From Microbacterium timonense (GTDB taxonomy: Bacteria; Actinomycetota; Actinomycetes; Actinomycetales; Microbacteriaceae): DNA of 64,000 nucleotides. Below the pieces are notes generated by a model that was not told where the DNA came from, made no database searches, and was given only the letters and a program-made list of their open reading frames with translations. The stretch covers positions 620,001-684,000 of the forward strand of contig NZ_OLMV01000001.1 of the NCBI RefSeq assembly GCF_900292075.1, given 5' to 3'. Positions 27,095 through 35,899 of the stretch are shown in pieces. A program made the translations under genes and the position numbers. The number at the start of each line of letters is the position of its first letter. Positions within the stretch are counted from its first letter, which is position 1.

Positions 27095-29268
27095 TGCTCT
27101 CCGACCAGCTCCTCGATGCCGTCGCGGCCGGTACGCACCACGATCCGCACGCCGTGCTGGGCATCCACCCCGACACCGACGACGAAGGCACGCCGACGTG
27201 GACGGTGCGGGCCCGCCGGCCCCTCGCCCGCAGCGTGACCGCCGTGTTCGACGACGGCACCCGGGTGCCGCTCGAGCACGTCCGCGAGGGCATCTGGGAG
27301 GGGACCCGCGGCGGGGCGCGCGGCCGGTACGAGCTGGTGGCCGGCTACGCCGAGGGGCCGGACTACGTCGCGGACGACCCCTACCGGCACACACCCACCA
27401 TCGGCGAGCTGGATCTGCATCTCATCGGCGAGGGCCGCCACGAGGAGCTCTGGCGGGTCCTCGGCGCGCACGAGCGCGAGCATGACGGGAGCCGCGGAAC
27501 CGCCTTCGCGGTCTGGGCGCCCAACGCCCGCGCGGTCCGCGTGGTCGGCGACTTCAACGGCTGGGACGGCCGAGGTCACGCGATGCGCTCGATGGGCGCC
27601 AGCGGGGTCTGGGAGCTGTTCATCCCCGGCATCGGAGCGGGGACCACGTACAAGTTCGAGATCCGCGGCCGCAACGGCCAGTGGGCGATGAAGGCCGACC
27701 CGATGGCGCAGTTCGCCGAGGTCCCCCCGGCGACCGCGTCCGTCGTCGTCTCCTCCTCGTACAAGTGGCGCGACGCGGCGTGGATCGCTCGGCGCTCGGC
27801 GTCCACACCGGTGTCTCAGCCGATGTCGGTGTACGAGCTGCACCTCGGCTCGTGGCGCCAGGGCCTGTCGTACCGAGAGGCCGCCGATCCGCTCATCGAG
27901 TACGTGACCGCGCAGGGCTTCACGCACGTGGAGTTCCTGCCGCTGGCCGAGCACCCCTTCGGAGGATCCTGGGGCTACCAGGTCACCGGCTACTACGCAC
28001 CCACCAGCCGCTACGGCCATCCCGATGACCTGCGCTATCTCATCGACCGCCTCCACCAGGCGGGCATCGGCGTGATCATGGACTGGGTGCCGGGGCATTT
28101 CCCGAAGGATGCCTTCGCCCTCGCGCGCTTCGACGGTGAGCCGCTGTACGAGCACCCCGACCCGCGACGGGGCGAGCACCGCGACTGGGGGACGCTCATC
28201 TTCGACTACGGGCGCAACGAGGTGCGCAACTTCCTCGTCGCCAACGCCCTGTACTGGTTCGAGGAGTTCCACGTCGACGGCCTCCGTGTGGATGCCGTCG
28301 CATCGATGCTCTACCTCGATTACTCGCGCAAGGACGGCGAGTGGGCGCCGAACATCCACGGCGGTCGGGAGAACCTGGAAGCCATCCGGTTCCTCCAGGA
28401 AGTCAATGCCACCGCGTACAAGCGGTATCCCGGGATCGCGATGATCGCCGAGGAGTCCACCAGCTTCCCCGGCGTGACGGCACCGACAAGCCACGCGGGC
28501 CTCGGCTTCGGGTTCAAGTGGAACATGGGCTGGATGAACGACTCGCTGCAGTACATCAAGCGGGATCCGCTGTACCGATCGCACCACGAGGGGGAGCTGT
28601 CCTTCTCGTTCGTGTACGCGTTCAGCGAGAACTACGTGCTTCCGATCAGCCACGACGAGGTGGTCCACGGCAAGGGCAGCCTCTTCTCGAGGATGCCGGG
28701 AGACCACTGGCAGCAGCTGGCGAACATGCGCGCGTTCCTGGCGTACATGTGGGGGCACCCGGGCAAGCAGCTGCTGTTCATGGGGCAGGAGTTCGGGCAG
28801 CTCTCCGAATGGTCGGAGTCACGGTCGCTGGACTGGTGGCTCCTGGACCAGCCGACGCACGCACAGCTGCAGCAGTTCGTCTCGGTGCTCAACAGCGTGT
28901 ATCGCGAGCACGCGCCGCTGTGGGCACGTGACAGCGACGCCGCAGCCTTCACGCGCCTGGGCGGCCCACGGTGGAACCCGAACGTGATCGCGTTCTCCCG
29001 ACGGGACTGGCACGGGAACAACGTCGTCGTCGCCGCGAACTTCTCGGGCGCGCCCATCTCGTCCTTCGAGCTCGACCTGCCCGAGCGAGGGATGTGGCAC
29101 GAGATCCTCAACACCGATGCGCAGGCATACGGCGGCTCCGGTGTGGGGAACATGGGCGTCGTCCACGCCGGCGACGGCGGACGAGCGACCCTCGTGCTGC
29201 CGCCCCTCGGCGTGCTGTGGCTGCGGCACGAGACGCAGGCTCACATCCCCTCCCCCACCCAGGGCTGA
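27091..29268 (+). CDS. glgB: 1,4-alpha-glucan branching enzyme GlgB
   Basis: A 725-residue GH13_9 branching enzyme. Two N-terminal CBM48-like modules: LLDAVAAGTHHDPHAVLGIH and, after about residue 125, AFAVWAPNARAVRVVGDFNG. Catalytic motifs: GVIMDWVPGHFPKD, nucleophile in VDGLRVDAVASMLYLDYSR, acid Glu in AMIAEESTSFPGVT-like context, and LPISHDEVVHGKGSL. Translationally coupled to glgE by ATGA overlap. Together they make branched glucan; GlgX trims it. Confidence 0.96.
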   Translation: MMLSDQLLDAVAAGTHHDPHAVLGIHPDTDDEGTPTWTVRARRPLARSVTAVFDDGTRVPLEHVREGIWEGTRGGARGRYELVAGYAEGPDYVADDPYRHTPTIGELDLHLIGEGRHEELWRVLGAHEREHDGSRGTAFAVWAPNARAVRVVGDFNGWDGRGHAMRSMGASGVWELFIPGIGAGTTYKFEIRGRNGQWAMKADPMAQFAEVPPATASVVVSSSYKWRDAAWIARRSASTPVSQPMSVYELHLGSWRQGLSYREAADPLIEYVTAQGFTHVEFLPLAEHPFGGSWGYQVTGYYAPTSRYGHPDDLRYLIDRLHQAGIGVIMDWVPGHFPKDAFALARFDGEPLYEHPDPRRGEHRDWGTLIFDYGRNEVRNFLVANALYWFEEFHVDGLRVDAVASMLYLDYSRKDGEWAPNIHGGRENLEAIRFLQEVNATAYKRYPGIAMIAEESTSFPGVTAPTSHAGLGFGFKWNMGWMNDSLQYIKRDPLYRSHHEGELSFSFVYAFSENYVLPISHDEVVHGKGSLFSRMPGDHWQQLANMRAFLAYMWGHPGKQLLFMGQEFGQLSEWSESRSLDWWLLDQPTHAQLQQFVSVLNSVYREHAPLWARDSDAAAFTRLGGPRWNPNVIAFSRRDWHGNNVVVAANFSGAPISSFELDLPERGMWHEILNTDAQAYGGSGVGNMGVVHAGDGGRATLVLPPLGVLWLRHETQAHIPSPTQG

Positions 29269-29289
29269 TCACCAGGCGGTGCGGCATCA

Positions 29290-29381
29290 CGCGAGATGAA
29301 GCACCACCTCTTGAGCATGGGCACCATCTCGCGACGGCACCCACCACGCTGCGGAGACGAGCACCACGTCGCAGAGGTGCC
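29290..29381. repeat. Two tandem hairpins between convergent operons
   Basis: The 121-bp gap between the stops of glgB and the thioredoxin-TPR gene has CGCGAGATG/CATCTCGCG (29290-29298 and 29325-29333) and then GGCACC..CTGCG/CGCAG..GGTGCC (29336-29353 and 29370-29381). GCACCA-type words recur four times. It may end transcription from both sides, or be a diverged REP-type element unrelated to the one at 21317. Confidence 0.5.
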
Positions 29382-29389
29382 GGACGGCG

Positions 29390-30334
29390 TCAGAACAGCA
29401 GCGAGGCGAGGCGCCCGCGGGCGGAGACGACGCGGGGGTCGGCGTCACCGACGAGCGCGAAGAGCTCCAGCAGCCGCTCACGCACGGGGGCGCGCTCGTC
29501 CGAGGGCAACTGGGCGAACAGATCGAGCAGTCGCCCGAACGCGTCATCCACGTGCCCGCCGGCGATGTCGAGGTCGGCGACCGCCAGCTGGGCGGTGACA
29601 TCCGTCGGCGCCGCCGCAGCCGCCGCGCGCGCCTCCTGCAGGTCCAGTCCCTGCACGCGGTCGAGCAGGCGCACCTGCCCGAGACCGGCGCGGGCGTCGG
29701 CGTCCCGGGGGTTCTCGGCGAGAGCCTTCTCGTACGCGGTGATCGCGCGCGCGTAGTCGCCGGCTTCGATCGCCTCGAATGCCTCGGCGTGCAGGGGAGG
29801 CAGCGGCGGCTCGGCCGCGTCGCCGGCGGACGAGTCCGATGCTCCATCCACCGCGACGGACCCCGTGACGCCGTTCTGAGCGGCCAGTTGGAGCAGCTGG
29901 GCGAACACCTCGCGCACCTGCTGCTCGGGCACCGCGCCGGTGAACAGCGGGACGGGCTGCCCGGCGACGAGCGCCACCACCATGGGGATCGACTGCGCAC
30001 GGAACGCCTGTGACAGCTGCGGGTTGGCGTCGACGTCGACCTTCGCGAGCACCAGGCGGCCGGCGAGCTCGGTGACCACGCGCTCGAGGATGGGGCTCAG
30101 CTGCTTGCACGGCCCGCACCACTCGGCCCAGAGGTCGACGACGACGGGAACGGTACGGGACAGCTCCAGCACCTGCGCGAACGTCTCGTCGGTGACATCC
30201 ATGACCAGCGACGCAACGCCGATGGCGTCACCGGAGGGTGCGGCGTCACCCGCCGCGGCAGGAGCCGGCCGGTTGCGCAGAGCCGACAGGTCTACGGCGC
30301 CGCGGACGGCGGCACCCAGGGTGGGATCGCTCAC
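29390..30334 (-). CDS. Thioredoxin-TPR protein (CnoX/YbbN-like co-chaperone)
   Basis: A 314-residue cytosolic protein. The head (about 1-45) is Ala/Pro-rich. A thioredoxin fold follows, with active site DLWAEWCGPCKQLSPILERV (about 68-87), so both redox cysteines are kept. The C-terminal half holds TPR-like helices including AFEAIEAGDYARAITAYEKA. In E. coli, CnoX protects proteins from oxidation and passes them to GroEL/DnaK; that role is inferred. ATG overlaps the stop of the upstream 643-aa gene. Confidence 0.87.
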   Translation of the reverse strand: MSDPTLGAAVRGAVDLSALRNRPAPAAAGDAAPSGDAIGVASLVMDVTDETFAQVLELSRTVPVVVDLWAEWCGPCKQLSPILERVVTELAGRLVLAKVDVDANPQLSQAFRAQSIPMVVALVAGQPVPLFTGAVPEQQVREVFAQLLQLAAQNGVTGSVAVDGASDSSAGDAAEPPLPPLHAEAFEAIEAGDYARAITAYEKALAENPRDADARAGLGQVRLLDRVQGLDLQEARAAAAAAPTDVTAQLAVADLDIAGGHVDDAFGRLLDLFAQLPSDERAPVRERLLELFALVGDADPRVVSARGRLASLLF

Positions 30335-32262
30335 GAGATCACCTTCGCGTCGAGGAGGTCGGAGGAGTAGCCGAGAAGACGGATCTTCTCGTTGGATCCG
30401 GGGCCGGGAACGTAGAAGAACACCTGGTCACTGTAGGTCGTGACGAAACCGGTCGCCGACTGCTCGACTCCCGTGAGCGCCTTCACCGTCGGGTTGTCCA
30501 GGAGCTTGATCACGGCATCCGGGTTCGTCGGGGTGACGGTGTCGAGCTCGTTGATGTTGACCGCCACGATGGCGCCACTCTCGACCGTCTGCAGAGCGAA
30601 CGGCGGCTGCGAGCCGGCGGCGGAGGAGAACTGCAGGTTCCCGGTGGTCGCCCCGGTCTGATTGAACTCGTCCAGGCGCCGCTGGCGGTCTGCCGCGATG
30701 CTCTCGCGCAGCTGATCGCCGTCGGACTCGAACAGGTCGTAGAACTCGCTCTCCTCGCCCTTGTTGATGATGTCGGAGTAGGCGGCGGCGACCTCGTCCG
30801 GCGGCAGCAGAAGGAACGGCGAGTCAGGTTCGATCTGCGGCGCGCCGATGTAGGCGGGGGCCAGCTTCGGCAGCGAAGTGGAAGCCTCGAGGCTTCCGAT
30901 GTAGGAGACCTTGTAGTCCGCCCAGGCGTCCTGCTGGGTCATGATCATGATGCTCGACGTCTTCGACGTCTCGTCGTCGGCGACGGCGATCACCGAGCGG
31001 GGCCAGCTGTCGAACGCCTGCGGAAGGATGATCTCCAGCGGCTTGGCGAGGATCGGGGCAGGAGCCGGGTAGTCCGCGATCGCGCCGCGGAGCTTGTAGT
31101 TGGTGTCGCGGGCGGCCAGTGCCGCACCCTCCAGGCGCGTGTCGGCGAGGTCTCCGTCCATCGCCGCATCCGCGTCGGCGACGGTGGCCGAGATGCGGGT
31201 GAGGATCCGCTCGGCCTGCGCCTTCGTGACGGCCGGCGCCTGCTGGCCCTCGGGTGCCACGACGGTCGTCGTCGGAGTCGGCGTCGGCGTCGGCGCGAGC
31301 TGCGGCCACGCGTCCGCCGAGCAACCGCTGAACAGCAGCGCGGACACCGCGACGACGGGCAGCACGGCGAACGCGCGCCTCCCGCTTCCCACGGAGCGCC
31401 GCGTGCGAGCACGCGAGCTGCTGATGACGCCCTTGTCACCCTCGGCCGTGGCGATGTCGATGGGCTCGGTCACAGGCAGCGGCAGACCCTTGCGGCGAGG
31501 ACCGCGCTTACGGCGCGCATGACGGATGCCGAGGATGTAGAGGAACACGCCGACCGCCATGAGGATGCCGCCGCCCACGATGAGCGGACCCGCCCACGGT
31601 GTCGAGGTCTGCAACGGCCACGTCACGGTGACCTTGCTGGGGGCGGGCGCGGTGCCGTCCGACGCGACGAGGACGCTCATCCCCTCGGGAAGCTGCAGCG
31701 GCGCGATCAGCAGGTCCTTCTGCTGGTACTCGTCGAGCCAGAGGTCCGAACCGACAGGGCTGCGCCCGGCGGTCGCCTCCGTCGCGTCGTCCGTGGCGGC
31801 ATCGCCGTCGGCCGCGGCATCGCCCTCTCCCGGAGCATCGGCGCCGCCGGCAGCCGGATCTTCCGTCGAGGCGGTGTCGTCACCGGTGTCACCCTCGGCC
31901 GCCGTCTGCTCGGGCTCCACGACAGCGGTGTCCAAGCCGCCGTCATCCCCGAGGGTGACATGCGTGTACGAGCTGTCGGAGAGCCACGCCTGCATGTCGG
32001 CCGTGCGGCCATACGAGGCGAAAAGGTCGCCGGGGGCTTGCGCCCGCAGGGTCTGCGTACCGGGCAGCTGGTTGAGGACCGCTCCGTCGATCAGCAGGTA
32101 CGGGGTGTCGTCCTCGGCCGAGATCGCGGTGGTCTCGGTCCTGGGTCCCTGGAAGATCGTCCGCTGGGCGATGCCCGCACCGATCATCACGGCGGCGAGC
32201 ACGAAGGCTGCCACGGCCCACACGAAACGCACGAACGACACCTTTCCCGGGCGCGCCGACAC
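30331..32262 (-). CDS. Multi-segment membrane/exported protein of unknown function
   Basis: 643 residues. Hydrophobic segments at about 11-33, 223-246 and 297-314. Between the first two is an external region with an Asp/Glu/Ala/Gly-rich linker (about 115-165). After the second comes RRKRGPRRK, a strong inside-positive signal. The third ends in LFSGC (310-314), which looks exactly like a lipobox but is internal, followed by a Thr-Pro repeat (TPTPTPTTT) and an external C-terminal domain of about 310 residues. So it may be a fusion of a two-TM protein and a lipoprotein. GTG start, with GAAGGG upstream. Coupled to the thioredoxin-TPR gene. Confidence 0.7.
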   Translation of the reverse strand: MSARPGKVSFVRFVWAVAAFVLAAVMIGAGIAQRTIFQGPRTETTAISAEDDTPYLLIDGAVLNQLPGTQTLRAQAPGDLFASYGRTADMQAWLSDSSYTHVTLGDDGGLDTAVVEPEQTAAEGDTGDDTASTEDPAAGGADAPGEGDAAADGDAATDDATEATAGRSPVGSDLWLDEYQQKDLLIAPLQLPEGMSVLVASDGTAPAPSKVTVTWPLQTSTPWAGPLIVGGGILMAVGVFLYILGIRHARRKRGPRRKGLPLPVTEPIDIATAEGDKGVISSSRARTRRSVGSGRRAFAVLPVVAVSALLFSGCSADAWPQLAPTPTPTPTTTVVAPEGQQAPAVTKAQAERILTRISATVADADAAMDGDLADTRLEGAALAARDTNYKLRGAIADYPAPAPILAKPLEIILPQAFDSWPRSVIAVADDETSKTSSIMIMTQQDAWADYKVSYIGSLEASTSLPKLAPAYIGAPQIEPDSPFLLLPPDEVAAAYSDIINKGEESEFYDLFESDGDQLRESIAADRQRRLDEFNQTGATTGNLQFSSAAGSQPPFALQTVESGAIVAVNINELDTVTPTNPDAVIKLLDNPTVKALTGVEQSATGFVTTYSDQVFFYVPGPGSNEKIRLLGYSSDLLDAKVIS

Positions 32263-32288
32263 AGCGCTGCCCTTCGATTCGACATTTC

Positions 32289-32294
32289 AGACTA
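32289..32294 (-). promoter_or_regulatory. -10 box of the 643-aa gene operon
   Basis: TAGTCT (32294-32289) would start transcription near 32282 and leave a 20-nt leader with GAAGGGCAG before GTG 32262. The divergent permease gene has TATCCT at 32357-32362. Confidence 0.4.
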
Positions 32295-32407
32295 GCGAAT
32301 TCGACCTGTGAGGCGCGTGGGAGGGAGCATTGCCGGGCCTGCGTGTCGTGCATGCGTATCCTGGGCGGACACACGCATCGACGCCGCGTCGGTGGAGGGG
32401 GATCTCG

Positions 32408-33484
32408 ATGAAGCTGCACAGCCCGTTCCGCACCGCCCTGCTGGCCACTCTGGGCGTGGGACTCGGACTGCTTCTCATCGGCAGCATCCAGAACCTGCAG
32501 ACGATCCTGCTGTACGTCGGGACGGCACTGTTCCTCTCGCTGGGACTGGATCCGATCGTCGGGTGGCTCGAGCGTCGCAAGCTGCCGCGCTGGGCCGCAG
32601 TGCTCATCACCATCCTGGGCGTCCTCGCCGCCTTCGCGGGGATCATCCTCATGATCGTGCCGATCATCGTGCAGCAGATCGGGCAGCTCGTCGGGACGCT
32701 CCAGGACCTCGCAGAGGAAGGTGCCTTCGACGACCCGGTGGGCGCGATCCAGGACTGGCTGCACACGGTCTTCCCCGCGCTGAACGTCGACGAGGTGTGG
32801 ACCTACGTCGAGGACTGGTACGCGTCGCTCGACGTCGGCGCGATCGGATCGGAGGTCGGAGGCAGCCTGATCGCGATCATGGGTGCGATCATCACGGGGT
32901 TCGCCGGCGCGTTCATCGTGCTCATCCTCACGATCTATTTCACGGCGTCGACGCCGAGCCTCAAGCGGGCCGTCTACCAACTGGTGCCGGCCTCCAAGCG
33001 GGCGCGGTTCATGGATCTCGGAGAGCAGATCACCGACTCGGTGGGCTACTACGTCATCGGCCAGCTCAGCCTCGGTGTGATCAACGGCGTGCTCAGCGCG
33101 ATCTTCCTGTCGATCATCGGAGCTCCGTTCCCCGCGGTCCTCGCTGTGATCGCGTTCTTCTTCTCGCTGATCCCGCTCGTCGGAACACTCACCGGCTCGA
33201 CGATCATCGTGCTGACCTGCCTCATCCCGGGACTGGGAAGCAACCCGAACGCATGGTGGATCGCGGCGATCTACTACCTGATCTACATGCAGATCGAGGC
33301 GTACGTGATCTCGCCGCGCATCATGGGCCGGGCGGTGTCGGTACCGGGCGCCGTCGTGGTGATCGCGGCCTTGGCCGGTGGCTCGCTCTTGGGGCTCCTC
33401 GGCGCGCTGGTGGCCATCCCGGTGGCCGCGAGCATCCTCATCATCTACCGCCAGGTGGTCATCCCGCGCCAGAACGAGAGATGA
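32408..33484 (+). CDS. AI-2E family transporter-like permease
   Basis: A 358-residue polytopic membrane protein. It has paired N-terminal helices (TALLATLGVGLGLLLIGS and LLYVGTALFLSLGLDPIV), then VLITILGVLAAFAGIILMIV, an external segment with DDPVGAIQDWLHTVFPALNV, and four further helices. IGQLSLGVINGVLSAIFLS and ALVAIPVAASILIIYRQVV are family-like. ATG 32408 follows GGAGGGG. The family name comes from TqsA-type AI-2 exporters; other members act as Na+/H+ antiporters, so the substrate is open. Confidence 0.88.
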   Translation: MKLHSPFRTALLATLGVGLGLLLIGSIQNLQTILLYVGTALFLSLGLDPIVGWLERRKLPRWAAVLITILGVLAAFAGIILMIVPIIVQQIGQLVGTLQDLAEEGAFDDPVGAIQDWLHTVFPALNVDEVWTYVEDWYASLDVGAIGSEVGGSLIAIMGAIITGFAGAFIVLILTIYFTASTPSLKRAVYQLVPASKRARFMDLGEQITDSVGYYVIGQLSLGVINGVLSAIFLSIIGAPFPAVLAVIAFFFSLIPLVGTLTGSTIIVLTCLIPGLGSNPNAWWIAAIYYLIYMQIEAYVISPRIMGRAVSVPGAVVVIAALAGGSLLGLLGALVAIPVAASILIIYRQVVIPRQNER

Positions 33485-33505
33485 CCCGCGCGTCTGGACT
33501 CTCGC

Positions 33506-34240
33506 TCAGGCGTCGGGGACGACTGGCCCGTCCCAGTCGACCGGCAGCGGCAGCGCGTCCGGATTGACGGCGGCGACGATCTCGGTCAGCACGCGACGGG
33601 TCTGGTTCTCGCCCACCCAGAGGTGCTTGCCGCCCTCCACCGGAATGAGCACGGCCTCGGGAACGCTCGCGAAACTCCGGGCTGCGGCATCCGGTCGCAG
33701 GTAATCGTCGAACTCGGGGACGAGGATCACCAGCCGACGCTCGCCGCCGGCCCACGCGGCCACCTCGGCGTCCGTCGCGCGGTGCAAGGGCGGCGACAGC
33801 AGCACGGCGCCCTCGATGCCGTGATCCCTGCCGTACTTGAGGGCCAGTTCGGTGCCGAACGACCAGCCCACCAGCCACGGGCGCGGCAGACCGCGTTCGC
33901 GGACGAACTCCATGGCCGCCGCGACGTCGAACGCCTCGGCGCGACCGCCGTCGAACGAGCCTTGGCTCGTGCCTCGGGGCGATGTCGTTCCGCGGGTGTT
34001 GAACCGCAGCACGGCCAGATCAGCCAACGCGGGAAGCCGCGCGGCGGCCTTGCGGAGAACGTGCGAATCCATGAAGCCGCCGGCGGTGGGCAACGGGTGC
34101 AGGGTGACCAGCGTCGCGACCGGGTCGCGCTCCTCGGGCAGCGCCAGCTCCCCGACCAGGGTCAGGCCGTCCAGCGTGTGCAGCTCGATGTCCTCCCGGC
34201 GGGCCGGAAGAAGCATCGGTCCACGGATCTCCACTGTCAT
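33506..34240 (-). CDS. Alpha/beta hydrolase
   Basis: A 244-residue alpha/beta hydrolase. Nucleophile elbow GWSFGTE (Ser after Trp), preceded by the strand ending in PRPWLV; VLRFNTRGTTSPRG is the oxyanion-side strand; Asp in LVPEFDDYLRPD and His in EGGKHLWVGENQ complete a plausible triad. The dienelactone-hydrolase-like pattern TLHPLPTAGGFMDSHV fits COG2945-type enzymes. ATG 34240 has GGAAGGTGG upstream and overlaps the stop of the zinc-ribbon gene. Substrate unknown. Confidence 0.85.
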   Translation of the reverse strand: MTVEIRGPMLLPARREDIELHTLDGLTLVGELALPEERDPVATLVTLHPLPTAGGFMDSHVLRKAAARLPALADLAVLRFNTRGTTSPRGTSQGSFDGGRAEAFDVAAAMEFVRERGLPRPWLVGWSFGTELALKYGRDHGIEGAVLLSPPLHRATDAEVAAWAGGERRLVILVPEFDDYLRPDAAARSFASVPEAVLIPVEGGKHLWVGENQTRRVLTEIVAAVNPDALPLPVDWDGPVVPDA

Positions 34241-34521
34241 GCCACCTTCCAGCAATGCTGATGCCAATGCCGGCGCGCCGCCAGGTCGGCGGCATCACCC
34301 AGCACCCCGTCCGCGCGCCACGTCACGACGTGGGCGACCCCGATGTCGATCTGTCCACCGCATCCCGGGCACGTGTACGGCTTCTGGGCCTGTGCCGCCG
34401 AGACGGGCTGCACCGTCCATTCGACGCCCCGCTTGACCTCGCCTCGCTTCCAGCCCGCGAGCAGGCGCTCGAAGGACTCATCACCGCCGGCATCCGGACG
34501 GCGGCGGTTGGACCGCGGCAC
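34237..34521 (-). CDS. Small zinc-binding protein (CxxC...HWHQHC)
   Basis: A 94-residue basic protein. CPGCGG (about 51-56) and HWHQHCW (about 85-91) give two cysteines and a His-x-His-x2-Cys group, most likely one zinc site. Similar small actinobacterial proteins are often labelled ATP/GTP-binding, but I see no P-loop. GTG start without a ribosome site, 3 nt after the transglycosylase stop, so expression is probably by coupling. Its stop overlaps the hydrolase ATG. Confidence 0.7.
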   Translation of the reverse strand: MPRSNRRRPDAGGDESFERLLAGWKRGEVKRGVEWTVQPVSAAQAQKPYTCPGCGGQIDIGVAHVVTWRADGVLGDAADLAARRHWHQHCWKVA

Positions 34522-34524
34522 GGC

Positions 34525-35277
34525 TCAGTACCAGCCCGTGCGCTGGGAGTGGTCCCACGCTCCGCACGGGCTGCCGTAGCGACCGCTGATGTAGCCCAGG
34601 CCCCACGTGATCTGCGTAGCGGGGTTGGTCTCCCAATCCGCGCCCGCGCTGGCCATCTTGCTCCCGGGCAGCGCCTGCGGGATGCCGTAGGCACCGCTTC
34701 CGGCGTTGTAGGCGTTCACGCGCCAGCCGGACTCCTTGTTCCACAGCGCCACGAGGCAGGCGAACTGATCGTCGCCCCAGCCGCGCGCCAGCACCATGTC
34801 GTAGGCGATCGCCTGCGCCGTGCCCGGGTCCGGAGAGACGAACGGCGGTCGCCACCCGCCGCTCTTGGCCGTTCCGCCCGACGCGGTGGCGGTGGGGGTC
34901 GGCGTCGGCTTCGGCTTGACGTACACCGAGTAGCTGCCGCGCTCGAGGACCGCCGGTTCCGGATCCGCCGCGGACTCATCCCCCGCGCGCGACTGGACGT
35001 CGTCCAGACCGCTGGCATACAGCGACACGGTCGTCTCGTCATCGGCGCTGGCCTGCGCGAGGGCGAACCCGGTGGGGCCGATGTAGGCCGCTGCGAAACC
35101 GAGCACCGCGAATGCCGCGAACGCCCCGACGACTCCGCGTCGTCGCGACCACCGCGCCGTGGTCGCCCGCGTGGCGGAGGCTGAAGTCGCCCGTGGCCCC
35201 CTGCGCGTCGACACCTCGGTCGACACCTGGTGACGACGGACCCGTCTGGTCGGGTTGAGCTCGTTTCCAGAAGTCAC
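34525..35277 (-). CDS. Secreted lytic transglycosylase-like protein
   Basis: A 250-residue protein with an Arg-rich cytosolic head (about 1-55), a signal anchor (VVGAFAAFAVLGFAAAYIG), a Pro/Thr linker (KPKPTPTPTATA) and a lysozyme-like C-terminal domain. Probable catalytic Glu is in CLVALWNKESGWRVNAYN. GSGAYGIPQALPGSKMASAG and WGLGYISGRYGSPCGAW follow the SLT pattern. GTG 35277 is the chosen start; an open frame extends upstream without export features. It may cleave peptidoglycan glycan strands during growth. Confidence 0.85.
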   Translation of the reverse strand: MTSGNELNPTRRVRRHQVSTEVSTRRGPRATSASATRATTARWSRRRGVVGAFAAFAVLGFAAAYIGPTGFALAQASADDETTVSLYASGLDDVQSRAGDESAADPEPAVLERGSYSVYVKPKPTPTPTATASGGTAKSGGWRPPFVSPDPGTAQAIAYDMVLARGWGDDQFACLVALWNKESGWRVNAYNAGSGAYGIPQALPGSKMASAGADWETNPATQITWGLGYISGRYGSPCGAWDHSQRTGWY

Positions 35278-35335
35278 AGTGCCCCGATTCTCGCACACGG
35301 GCACCGCGGCGTGCCATGCGCGCCGGGAGCCGAGG

Positions 35336-35899
35336 TCACTTGACCGCAAGCATGACCTCGACGACGGCATCCAGCACCGCGTCGACCTGCGACTCGCGAT
35401 AGCCGCCGCGCTGCATGCGGAACGCCACCGCGCGCACCTGCTCGACCGTGACCGACTCGCCCGTCTCGAGGTATGCCGCGAGCTTCTCCGACACGAGGTC
35501 GACTTCGGTGATCCGGTAGCCGTAGCGCAGCGCAGACACGCGGTCGAACCGCTTCTTGGCCGGGCGTGACAGCCGGTTCAGTACTTCCTGCGCGAGTTCC
35601 CGGGTGTGTCCCACCCACGCGGGAGCCCCGACGGTCGCGACAGCCGCAGAGCGCTCGCGTGCGGCGAACGCGTCTTCGATGCGTCCGAGCGCGGCGTCGA
35701 CGGACGGGATGGCGTAGCCGTGGCGCACCAGCGGGAACGCCACCCGCCGCACGTCCGCGGCGGTCAGGTCGTCGGTGCCCTCCTCGAACGAGGCCCGCGC
35801 GCGGGCGAGGAACTCGTCGACGGTCTGCTTCTCGTAGCCCTTCTCGCGTCCTCGCGCTTCGGGGAAGGACGTCCGTGCGGGCGCCTGGGATGCCGTCAT
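35336..35899 (-). CDS. DivIVA-domain repeat protein
   Basis: A 187-residue protein made of four related segments with the pattern GYxxxxVDxxL: GYEKQTVDEFLARA (near 20), GYAIPSVDAALGRI (near 60), GYRITEVDLVSEKL (near 126) and GYRESQVDAVLDAV (near 167). Each resembles the DivIVA N-terminal motif that recognises membrane curvature and partners. It lacks the long coiled coil of cell-pole DivIVA/Wag31. Overlaps the cdsA stop (ATGA), so it is coupled to phospholipid synthesis. Role inferred to be envelope or division related. Confidence 0.82.
   Translation of the reverse strand: MTASQAPARTSFPEARGREKGYEKQTVDEFLARARASFEEGTDDLTAADVRRVAFPLVRHGYAIPSVDAALGRIEDAFAARERSAAVATVGAPAWVGHTRELAQEVLNRLSRPAKKRFDRVSALRYGYRITEVDLVSEKLAAYLETGESVTVEQVRAVAFRMQRGGYRESQVDAVLDAVVEVMLAVK

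Noticed and set aside
31330..31395. Separate lipoprotein gene starting at the internal GTG of the 643-aa gene.
   Set aside because: There is no ribosome site or -10 box at that GTG and the frame is continuous, so one gene is annotated and the possibility is kept as a finding.
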